Source: CAZKEW01 sp964580435
GTDB lineage: Bacteria; Acidobacteriota; Aminicenantia; Aminicenantales; UBA8522
NCBI GenBank assembly: GCA_964580435.1
Contig: CAZOKP010000001.1
Location: 62,001 to 126,000 of the forward strand
Length of the DNA: 64,000 bases
Reading direction: 5' to 3'
The position numbers were made by a program, and so were the translations under genes. Below, one piece after another: positions 35,707 to 42,857 of this stretch. The notes under the pieces were generated by a model that saw only the letters and a list, made by a program, of their open reading frames with translations, searched no databases and had not been told where the DNA came from. How positions within the stretch are numbered: position 1 is the first letter of the stretch; every line of letters begins with the position of its first letter.

Positions 35707-36552
35707 ATGAAAAAAGAAAGCCCCGCCCTTGTCGGAGAGAAGGATATTCTTTCCGACCTCACCCAGGAGAAGGGGACATCCCTGTTTTTGGGGCGGTATT
35801 CCCTGACCGAAGTGCTTGCCGTCCTCGGCAAAAGAAACTTCTTTAGGGAAGCCAAGAGGCGAGACCTCTGGCCTCTGGCCTTTGACCTGGATTCATCAGC
35901 CTATCCCGTCCAGAGATTTCAAATCTTTCTCGAAGAGAGGAAGCCCGAGAATCTCATCGTCGACCTTAAAATCCGCGAAGGCCGCCTCGCTCGCAAGGAT
36001 TATCTCCATCTTGACCCCAGCTTCTACAAGCATAACTTTCTGTTCTTGGAATGGTTTACCCTCCAGAATCCTCGCCAGGAGTTTTCCAAAAAGAGGCCTC
36101 CGCTTCCAGGCCAGCAGCATCCCGGACTCGGGCTCGGGAAAAAGGTTGTGGACCTTTTTATCTATCTCGCCCGGCTCACTCGAAAAGACGGCCTGCTTGC
36201 CTTCCCCGCCTTTTTCCACAATGCCCTGCTTTTTTCCCGATATTTCCGCTTTATCAACCCCGAGAAATACGCCGAGGTCCTGGCCATCGAAAAAGCCTTT
36301 CCCAAGATCCCCTTCAAGCATCTGGCCTGGATCGTTTATCTCAACTGCCTGAAGCAGGATGACGACAGACCTTACGAATGGAAAGCCGAAGAAATGGCCT
36401 ATCCTCTCAACAAAGCCCTAAAGCACTATTTCGATTCCAAGGCCTATAAAATGAGGTTTAAACAGAGCCTGGATAAGTGGCACTTCACCATTGACTGGGA
36501 CTGCTACGAGAGGAAACTGGACGACCTAATAAAGGAAAAAATCGGGGACTGA
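35707..36552 (+). CDS. Conserved-looking protein of unknown function
   Basis: A 281-residue soluble protein that I do not recognise. It has RYSLTEVLAVLGKRNFFREA, an aromatic and Leu-rich middle (HNFLFLEWFTLQNPRQEF) and PGLGLGKKVVDLFIYLARLT, which faintly recalls the CoA loop of GNAT folds without clear support. The C-terminus is charged and helical (KRFKQSL-like, DDLIKEKIGD). There is no signal peptide or membrane segment. Codon use matches the GC-rich neighbours. The rpmE promoter lies just behind its stop. Confidence 0.6.
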   Translation: MKKESPALVGEKDILSDLTQEKGTSLFLGRYSLTEVLAVLGKRNFFREAKRRDLWPLAFDLDSSAYPVQRFQIFLEERKPENLIVDLKIREGRLARKDYLHLDPSFYKHNFLFLEWFTLQNPRQEFSKKRPPLPGQQHPGLGLGKKVVDLFIYLARLTRKDGLLAFPAFFHNALLFSRYFRFINPEKYAEVLAIEKAFPKIPFKHLAWIVYLNCLKQDDDRPYEWKAEEMAYPLNKALKHYFDSKAYKMRFKQSLDKWHFTIDWDCYERKLDDLIKEKIGD

Positions 36553-36568
36553 CGGCCGCCCGTTTGTT

Positions 36569-36597
36569 TTGAACTCAAAGGGGAATTCTGGTATAAT
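36569..36597 (+). promoter_or_regulatory. Sigma-70-type promoter of rpmE-prfA-prmC
   Basis: TTGAAC (36569-36574), a 17-base spacer and a perfect TATAAT (36592-36597). It lies 27 bases before the rpmE ATG. Confidence 0.85.
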
Positions 36598-36624
36598 ACT
36601 TCCGCCATTGAGGAGATTTTGCAG

Positions 36625-36837
36625 ATGAAAAAAGGTATCCATCCCGAATATGTGGAGTGCCGGGTGACCTGCGCCTGCGGCAATACGTTCCTTACCCGTG
36701 ACACGAAAAAAGAGATCCGTGTCGAGATCTGCTCCCAGTGCCATCCCTTCTTCACGGGAAAGCAGAAGCTCATTGACAGCGCCGGCCGCGTCGAGAAGTT
36801 CAGGAAGAAATATGGCGACAAGACAAAGTTACCATGA
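36625..36837 (+). CDS. rpmE: Large ribosomal subunit protein bL31
   Basis: A 70-residue protein starting MKKGIHPEYVECRVTCACGN with TFLTRDTKKEIRVEIC and SQCHPFFTGKQKLIDSAGRV. The cysteines in CACG and CSQCHPF mark the zinc-binding form of bL31. The ATG at 36625 follows GAGGAG at 36610-36615, so the TTG two codons upstream is not used. Its end overlaps the prfA start as ATGA. Confidence 0.93.
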   Translation: MKKGIHPEYVECRVTCACGNTFLTRDTKKEIRVEICSQCHPFFTGKQKLIDSAGRVEKFRKKYGDKTKLP

Positions 36838-37931
36838 TCTTCGAAGAGCTCGCGAATGTTGAGGAAAAATACCGCCGTCTGACCCTCTCTCTTTCCGACC
36901 CCGCCCTTATTTCCAACCCCCAAAAATTCAAGGAGGCCTCTAAGGAGAGGGCGGAGATCGAGCCTCTGGTCAAGAAATACGAAGAATACAAAAAGGTCAA
37001 AAAGCAGATCCAGGAATCAGAGGAGATTCTCGCTGAACCCAAATACGAGCCCGAGCTGCGCAATCTTGCTGAGGCCGAGCTCAAAGAACTCTTAGACAGA
37101 GAGAAAAGGCTCGAGGAGGAGCTCAAGTTCCTCCTCCTTCCCAAGGACCCTTTCGACGAAAAAAACGTCATTCTGGAGGTCCGGGCGGGCGCCGGGGGCG
37201 ATGAGTCGTCGCTTTTCGCCCAGGACCTGTTCCGGATGTACTCCCATTATGCTGAGAGCAAGGGCTGGCAGTTCGAAATGATGGACTCGAGCATCTCGCC
37301 CATCGGCGGGTTTAAAGAGGTCATCATCAATATCCGGGGAAAGAATGTCTATTCTTCGCTCAAGTACGAAAGCGGCGTCCACCGGGTGCAGCGCGTCCCG
37401 CGGACTGAGGCCAGCGGCCGCATTCACACGTCGACCGTGACCGTGGCGGTCTTGCCTGAAGCCGATGAGGTGGATGTCAAACTCGACCCCAAGGACCTCA
37501 AAATCGATGCTTTTGGCGCGTCAGGTCCTGGCGGCCAGAACGTCAACCGGAACTATACCGCCATCCGCGTCACTCATAAGCCCTCGGGCCTCGTTGTCTC
37601 CTGCCAGGATGAAAAATCCCAGCACCGCAACAAGGAGAAGGCATTGCGCATCCTGCGCTCCCGTCTTATGGATATCGCCACAAGAAAGCAGGACGAGGCG
37701 ATCGCCAAGAACCGCAAGTCTCAGGTGGGGACAGGGGAGAGGAGCGAGAAGATCCGGACTTACAATTTTCCTCAATCCAGGGTCACCGACCACAGGATCA
37801 ATCTGACGCAGCATAACCTGGAGGGCGTGCTCGACGGCGACCTGGGCGAGATCATCGAGAAATTGGTGTTTCATTTTCAAACCCAGGGGCTTGAGCGCCA
37901 GTCCACGGCTTCCTCAGAACCCGGGCCTTAA
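36834..37931 (+). CDS. prfA: Peptide chain release factor 1
   Basis: The 365-residue protein carries the GGQ peptidyl-hydrolysis motif (GASGPGGQNVNRNYTAIR) near residue 232, the RF1-type codon-recognition PxT (RVQRVPRTEASGRIHTS), and the N-terminal helical domain (EKYRRLTLSLSDP). It should terminate translation at UAA and UAG. It overlaps rpmE by four bases and is followed immediately by prmC, the enzyme that methylates the GGQ glutamine, a widely conserved pairing. Relevant to the TAG in the broken aminotransferase: RF1 is present, so UAG is a stop here. Confidence 0.95.
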   Translation: MIFEELANVEEKYRRLTLSLSDPALISNPQKFKEASKERAEIEPLVKKYEEYKKVKKQIQESEEILAEPKYEPELRNLAEAELKELLDREKRLEEELKFLLLPKDPFDEKNVILEVRAGAGGDESSLFAQDLFRMYSHYAESKGWQFEMMDSSISPIGGFKEVIINIRGKNVYSSLKYESGVHRVQRVPRTEASGRIHTSTVTVAVLPEADEVDVKLDPKDLKIDAFGASGPGGQNVNRNYTAIRVTHKPSGLVVSCQDEKSQHRNKEKALRILRSRLMDIATRKQDEAIAKNRKSQVGTGERSEKIRTYNFPQSRVTDHRINLTQHNLEGVLDGDLGEIIEKLVFHFQTQGLERQSTASSEPGP

Positions 37932-38777
37932 TTGAGCACCATTCAAGAGCTTTTCCAGAAGGGAAGACAACTCCTCCAGACAGTAGCGGCTGAACCTTCC
38001 ATAGAGGCCAAAGTCATCATCCTTAAATCGGCCGGCCTCACCGAGGAGCAATTCTTCGCCTCGCCGCAGAAAAGGCTCTCCCCTCGGGAAGAAAACGACT
38101 TCGACCGGCTCCTCGATCGACGCCTTTCCGGCGTTCCGCTTGCTTATTTGACCGGAACGAAAGAATTCTGGTCTCTTCCTTTAACAATCCTCCCGGGCGT
38201 CTTCATCCCCAGGCCGGAGACAGAGCTCATCGTGGAGAAAGTGCTAGAATTGTCGGTTATCAGAGAGGAGACGATTATTGATATCGGGACGGGCAGCGGA
38301 AATATCGCCGTGGCTCTGGCCAAAGATCTTCCTCAGGCGCGCATTGTAGCCACTGATGTTTCCGTGAAGGCTCTTCGGTTGGCCAGGTTAAATGCCCGCA
38401 CGCACGGTGCAAAGAGGATTGTTTTTGTTCAAGGCAATCTCTTTTCGGCCTTAAAAGCCCTCGATTTAGAGGAAAAATGCGATTTTATCGTCTCCAACCC
38501 GCCTTATGTCTCGGCCGGCGATTGGGAAACGCTTTCTCACGAGGTCAGGGATTACGAACCGCGAAGGGCCCTGGTCCCCGGGAAGACTGGGTTGGAGTTC
38601 ATCCGCCGCCTGATTGAAGGTTCTCCTGCATATCTCAGGCCGGGCGGACATCTCCTTTTTGAGATCGGGCAGGGCCAACGCGAGGGCGCACTCTCCCTTT
38701 TTGATCAGCGCTGGAGCCAGGTCGAATCTTTTAATGACCTGAGAGGAATTCCCCGAGTCGTCTGTGCCCGTTTGTGA
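37932..38777 (+). CDS. prmC: Release factor glutamine methyltransferase PrmC
   Basis: The 281-residue protein has the N-terminal helical domain of PrmC, then the SAM site TIIDIGTGSGNIAVALAKD and the catalytic NPPYVSAGDW near residue 190. It methylates the glutamine of the GGQ motif in release factors. It starts with TTG at 37932 directly after the prfA stop, so the two genes are translated together. Confidence 0.93.
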   Translation: MSTIQELFQKGRQLLQTVAAEPSIEAKVIILKSAGLTEEQFFASPQKRLSPREENDFDRLLDRRLSGVPLAYLTGTKEFWSLPLTILPGVFIPRPETELIVEKVLELSVIREETIIDIGTGSGNIAVALAKDLPQARIVATDVSVKALRLARLNARTHGAKRIVFVQGNLFSALKALDLEEKCDFIVSNPPYVSAGDWETLSHEVRDYEPRRALVPGKTGLEFIRRLIEGSPAYLRPGGHLLFEIGQGQREGALSLFDQRWSQVESFNDLRGIPRVVCARL

Positions 38778-38780
38778 AGT

Positions 38781-38858
38781 GTCATCACGAGGCTTCTCGA
38801 AGAAGCCGTAGTGATCTCATCGAGATCCACGAGATCGCCACGCTGCGCTCGCGATGAC
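38781..38858. repeat. GTCATTGCGAG-type intergenic palindromic repeat, copy 3
   Basis: GTCATCACGAGG at one end and CTGCGCTCGCGATGAC at the other, with GAGATCGCCACG inside as in copy 2. It lies between convergent prmC and the lipoprotein gene and could form a transcript-end hairpin. Confidence 0.75.
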
Positions 38859-38909
38859 AATGTAAACATACTTACTACATTTGTATTAGTTAATTGAGGC
38901 CACACGAAT

Positions 38910-40091
38910 TTATTTCCTGTATGTAAATGTCGTGCTCGAAGGCTCCGGCTGCATGCCCGCGATGTCATCCGCGTAGCCCTGCACAATGATTTGACTCTGC
39001 TGGCCATTGCTGTAAGGCCCGCCGGTCACTTTAAGGGTGACAACGGCGATAGTTCCCGAGCTTCCGCTTGAAATTATGCTGCCCGACCCGGCAAAGCCTC
39101 CGATGGTCACGGTCCCGCCGACGCTGTTTCCATCAACATAGGTCCAATTTCCGGTGAGGCTCCCTTTGCTCGTGCCGACATATTGAAACATATTCGTATC
39201 AAAGGTCAGCTGCAGGCCAAAGGATGCGATATCGTTGAGATTGCCGATGATGGAAATGGGAACATTGACCGTCGTGTCGGTCCGGCCCTCGGAGGGATTA
39301 CACGACACTCTGATCTCATTGTTGGTCGGGATGGCTCCGACTCTCAGGGCCACTCTAACTTGTTGGGGGCTGTTCGAGGCGTTCGGGCTTGTGATCGTGA
39401 TCATGCCGTTATAGCTCCCGACAGCGAGGCTTGCGCTGTTCACGGAAACCGTGTGGCTGTTTTCCTGGCCGCTGGAACTTCCGCTGAGCGGGTTCACCGC
39501 AAGCCAGGGGGCATTCAAGGCTAGGGCATAATTGAGAGTGCCGCCACCTGGATTTCTTATAGCGATCGTCTGCCGCGAAGGATTCGAGCCGGCTTGAGCC
39601 GCAAAAGACAGCATCTGGGGGGAGACGAAAATCTCCGCCGGAAGTTCCTTGCCGATTTTCAGGCTCACCCTCACTTTCTGAGGGTTGTTGTAGGCCTCTG
39701 AGCATGTCACGGTGATGGCCGCAGTATAATCGGCGTCCCGAGCCGCCAGCCCGTTCTTGTTGATGGTGATCGCGTGCTCATTGACCTGGCCGGAGGAGCT
39801 TCCGCCCGCTGGCTCGACAGTCAACCAGTCCGCGTCGTCAGAGAGGTCATATTTCAGGGTTTTTTGTCCCGAGTTTTTTATCTTGAGCACCTGAAAAGAA
39901 GGGTTTGGACCTGTCTCCGAAGCGGCGAAATTCATTTCAGCAATATTCAGCCAGATGATGGGACGGGTGAGAGACTCCCCGTCTGGAGTTATCGGGGTTT
40001 TTTTACAGTTGCTGTGGAGACCTGCAAGAAGAAGCAGGCTGATTAGCCCGACGGAAATTCTTCGATGATGTCGAGATGAAATTATCTTCAA
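38910..40091 (-). CDS. Lipoprotein with two BACON-like domains and a C-terminal cohesin-like domain
   Basis: The start is taken at TTG 40091, whose bases overlap the HD-GYP stop as TTGA, giving 393 residues; a longer frame to 40187 has no support. The N-terminus RRISVGLISLLLLAGLHSNC is a lipoprotein signal with the lipidated Cys. Two similar BACON-like repeats follow (DWLTVEPAGGSSSGQ and PWLAVNPLSGSSSGQ). The C-terminal part (VSCNPSEGRTDTTVNVPISI, then FGLQLTFDTNMFQYVG) matches cohesin type I folds. It is probably a surface or periplasmic binding protein. No dockerin partner is seen. Confidence 0.75.
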   Translation of the reverse strand: MKIISSRHHRRISVGLISLLLLAGLHSNCKKTPITPDGESLTRPIIWLNIAEMNFAASETGPNPSFQVLKIKNSGQKTLKYDLSDDADWLTVEPAGGSSSGQVNEHAITINKNGLAARDADYTAAITVTCSEAYNNPQKVRVSLKIGKELPAEIFVSPQMLSFAAQAGSNPSRQTIAIRNPGGGTLNYALALNAPWLAVNPLSGSSSGQENSHTVSVNSASLAVGSYNGMITITSPNASNSPQQVRVALRVGAIPTNNEIRVSCNPSEGRTDTTVNVPISIIGNLNDIASFGLQLTFDTNMFQYVGTSKGSLTGNWTYVDGNSVGGTVTIGGFAGSGSIISSGSSGTIAVVTLKVTGGPYSNGQQSQIIVQGYADDIAGMQPEPSSTTFTYRK

Positions 40092-41188
40092 GGCCTGTTG
40101 TAGATTTCGGAAAAATTCTCGAGCGCCGGAAGGATCTTCGTGGTCTCGTGACGGATTCTTTCCCATTCCTCCAGCCTGACCGAGCAAAAGGCGTCCACGA
40201 CTTGAGGGTCGAACTGCGTGCCCCGGTTTTCCTGGATGCCCTTTTTGGCTGTCTTGAAATCTCTTTCCTTGCGGTAGGGGCGGTGGGACGTTATGGCGTC
40301 CAACGCGTCCGCAAGCGCGAAAACGCGGGCTTCGAGTGGGATAGAATCTTTCTTTAGCCCCTTGGGGTAGCCCGTCCCGTCGTACCTCTCATGGTGGTAG
40401 AGGATGATATTGCCGACTTCCTTGACCATCTTGATTTCCCGGATGAGCCCGTATCCCAGGACCGGATGAAGCTTGACCTTTTCCCACTCCGAGGCCGACA
40501 ACCGGCTGGGTTTTTTCAATATAGAGTCAGGGATGGCGATTTTCCCAACGTCATGAAGGAGGGCGCCCTTGCGGATATTATCTAGGGTGGCGCTGTCGTT
40601 GATCCCGACGAGCTGGGCGAGGGTCTGGCTGTACTTGGCCACGGTGAGGGAATGCCCGAAGGTTTCGACATCCCTCATGTCCATGGCCGTCATCAGGTTC
40701 TCGAGCGTAGCGTTGTAGATCTCCTCGAGCTCCGCGGCTTTGCGCCGGTTTTTTGACTGCTCCAGCCTCAGCTTTTTCAGATGATTGATGTTCGAGGCGT
40801 TCTCCGCGGCTAGTTTTCTTTTGGTGACTTCGTTCGTTACGGCAGATAGGATGCTGCCCCAATGATCAGCGCCGGCAAGCTGGTCGGCGATCCCGCGCTT
40901 GAGCAGAGATATCGCAGGGCCCGCTTTATTCGACTTTGACAGGATGACAAGCGAGACCTCAGGAAAACTTTTTTTTAGGCGCCGCAGTTCGCCGACAATT
41001 TCCTCAGTGATGAAATTCAAGCTGGCGATGGCGATTGCGGGTTTGTTTTGGCCGGATAGCTGGAACATGAGCTCGGCCAACGAGCCGACCGCCTTGGCCT
41101 CGAAATCCAGGCCGGTCAAAAACTCGGCCAGTTTTTCGCTTCCTTGGCGATCCTCAGCGATGACGAAAACCCTGGCTTTCTCCTCCAT
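40088..41188 (-). CDS. HD-GYP c-di-GMP phosphodiesterase with degenerate receiver
   Basis: The 366-residue protein has a receiver-like N-terminal domain (ARVFVIAEDRQGSEKLAEFL) in which the phospho-acceptor position reads IASLNF, so Ser replaces Asp and phosphorylation is unlikely. A helical linker follows. The HD-GYP domain is complete: HSLTVAKYS, LLHDVGKIAIPDSIL, YHHERYDGTGYPKGL and RVFALADALDAITSHRPYR. It should hydrolyse c-di-GMP. It is translationally coupled to the lipoprotein gene downstream and divergent from the coiled-coil gene at 41585. Confidence 0.9.
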   Translation of the reverse strand: MEEKARVFVIAEDRQGSEKLAEFLTGLDFEAKAVGSLAELMFQLSGQNKPAIAIASLNFITEEIVGELRRLKKSFPEVSLVILSKSNKAGPAISLLKRGIADQLAGADHWGSILSAVTNEVTKRKLAAENASNINHLKKLRLEQSKNRRKAAELEEIYNATLENLMTAMDMRDVETFGHSLTVAKYSQTLAQLVGINDSATLDNIRKGALLHDVGKIAIPDSILKKPSRLSASEWEKVKLHPVLGYGLIREIKMVKEVGNIILYHHERYDGTGYPKGLKKDSIPLEARVFALADALDAITSHRPYRKERDFKTAKKGIQENRGTQFDPQVVDAFCSVRLEEWERIRHETTKILPALENFSEIYNRP

Positions 41189-41240
41189 TCAGGCTCTCCT
41201 CCTTAACCCTGGCATCCTTGTCGTATTTCCTTTAAGCTAC

Positions 41241-41270
41241 TATATACATTATTTTGGTCGTGGGATTCAA
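41241..41270 (-). promoter_or_regulatory. Candidate promoter of the HD-GYP gene
   Basis: On the minus strand TTGAAT (41270-41265), an 18-base spacer and TATATA (41246-41241). The spacing is one base long, so the match is moderate. Confidence 0.5.
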
Positions 41271-41327
41271 GGAAAATTAGAACGTCTTTGGTGAGGATTC
41301 CTTCTCATCTTTCAAGGTGAGACATCC

Positions 41328-41372
41328 AAGGCAAAATTACCCCTAAGAATCGTCCGGAAAGGTGATTGCCTT
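41328..41372 (+). other. Conserved hairpin in the divergent region
   Basis: AAGGCAA-(AA)-TTACC pairs with GGTGATTGCCTT to form a 12-bp stem with a two-base bulge. Its loop CCTAAGAATCGTCCGGAA resembles the loops at 3948-3963 and 30976-30992. Confidence 0.5.
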
Positions 41373-41459
41373 AAGAGCCAGGCTTTGCCAAACTACATCC
41401 TGGTGAATGAAATGATTCTCCCGCATGTGCCGTTCCTGCGCGCGAAGGCGGCGTGCGCC

Positions 41460-41488
41460 TTGACAGCGACCGAACTTAGTTGTAACAT
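41460..41488 (+). promoter_or_regulatory. Sigma-70-type promoter of the coiled-coil gene
   Basis: TTGACA (41460-41465), a 17-base spacer and TAACAT (41483-41488). About 90 bases of leader separate it from the ATG, which has an AAGGAGAAAAG site. Confidence 0.75.
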
Positions 41489-41584
41489 AATGATAAAAAA
41501 TAACTTAAGAAGCTTTGTCTTCGCATATCGCCCGGCCTTTGTTTTTTTGCCTGACGAAAACAGCCAGGGCCAAGGAGAAAAGAG

Positions 41585-42832
41585 ATGGCTGAGAAATCTT
41601 TGAATACAAAAGATTCCGCTACTGTCATCGAGGAAATCGAGTCCAAACTGGAGAAGCTCCTAAACAAGCGAAAAGAGGAGATCGAGAGGGACCTGGAGGA
41701 GAGGATCAGGGCTGAAAAGGAAGAAGCGACAAAGAAGATCGAGGCCATCCAGAAGGAGATTACCAAGGGAAAAGAAATTCTCCATGATTACCGGACTGTT
41801 ATCAGCGAGTTTGAGACTGAACGCACTGCCCTGCAGCTCCAGCTCAAAGAGCATTTCGAAAAAGCCGTCGAGTACCAAACGGATATCGAAAAGCTGGCGG
41901 GGCTGACTCTTGAAGAACTTCGAAAAGTCAGCGAACTGAACAAGAAACTGGAAACCCTCCATCAGACGGCCGAAGAGCGGGTGAACAGCTTCAAGAAGGA
42001 CCTCGAGGAGAGGTTTGGAATCGTGGCTCAGCTTCCTGAAAGCAAGGAAGAAGAGGAACTGAAGATCGACCTCGAGCAGGAGCTTTCGAAGCTGAAAAAG
42101 ATCAAAGAGCTCTTGGAGACGGAACCAGTGAAAGGCGAAGAAGCCGGGGCCGAGGAAGCCGTGGTTGAGATAGTCGAGGGAGAGAAGCCCGAAGTCTCCC
42201 CCGTCACGAACAAGAACGGCGCCCCGCTCAATGTTCCCGAGATCAGCGAAGTCATGGAGAGTTCTCTGGCCAGAGAAGAGGAGGCCGAGTCGAAAGAGGC
42301 CCCGGTCGAGGAAAAAGCCTGGGGTGAGGAACGGGATAATTTCCAGGCGCTTTTCGAAGCCTTAGAGAAATACCGCAAGATCGAACCTCGCAATGGGAAC
42401 GGGGAGATTGGGTTCTTCCAGAAGGGAGATCAGGTCATTCTGGATGGAGAATACATGGTGGCCTCGATCGACGAGTCTTTGGAAGAGGCCAAAAAGCTCT
42501 ATGTCAAACTCTCCCAGACCGAGTCGCCCAAGGAACAGTTCTTTATCAAGCAGGAAATCATCAACCACCAGGAAATCCTGCGGAAATACATCCTAAGAAA
42601 CCTCAAGATGTGCGAGCGGGAAGGGGCCGCTCTCCCTCAGTTCACAACGGACATCCTCAATCTGGATGTTCTTAAAGACATTCTCGAAAAGCTGAGCATG
42701 GAGAACTGGAGCAACCCGAGCGACTTCAGTTCTTTTAGGACGATGATCGAGTCTCTGAAGGACTCTTATTACGCCAAGATCACCCCGCCCGTCTATTATC
42801 TCAAGTCCCTGCTTGAAGAATTGGGCGACTGA
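41585..42832 (+). CDS. Coiled-coil protein of unknown function
   Basis: A 415-residue soluble protein that I cannot assign. Residues 10-190 are a long, Glu/Lys-rich coiled coil (ESKLEKLLNKRKEEIERDLE), followed by an acidic low-complexity linker (about 190-255) and a helical C-terminal domain (NFQALFEALEKYRKIEPRNG, then FRTMIESLKDSYYAKITPPV). There is no membrane segment. It is flanked by an HD-GYP gene and a GGDEF-PilZ gene, so it could be a scaffold or effector partner in c-di-GMP signalling, but nothing in it binds the nucleotide recognisably. Confidence 0.65.
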   Translation: MAEKSLNTKDSATVIEEIESKLEKLLNKRKEEIERDLEERIRAEKEEATKKIEAIQKEITKGKEILHDYRTVISEFETERTALQLQLKEHFEKAVEYQTDIEKLAGLTLEELRKVSELNKKLETLHQTAEERVNSFKKDLEERFGIVAQLPESKEEEELKIDLEQELSKLKKIKELLETEPVKGEEAGAEEAVVEIVEGEKPEVSPVTNKNGAPLNVPEISEVMESSLAREEEAESKEAPVEEKAWGEERDNFQALFEALEKYRKIEPRNGNGEIGFFQKGDQVILDGEYMVASIDESLEEAKKLYVKLSQTESPKEQFFIKQEIINHQEILRKYILRNLKMCEREGAALPQFTTDILNLDVLKDILEKLSMENWSNPSDFSSFRTMIESLKDSYYAKITPPVYYLKSLLEELGD

Positions 42833-42857
42833 GGGACATCCGGCGAATTCTTCCCCC

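Larger units (their letters stand above)
41189..41584. other. Divergent intergenic region between HD-GYP and coiled-coil genes
   Basis: This 396-base stretch holds one promoter for each side and a structured hairpin. No gene was recognised inside it. Confidence 0.6.
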
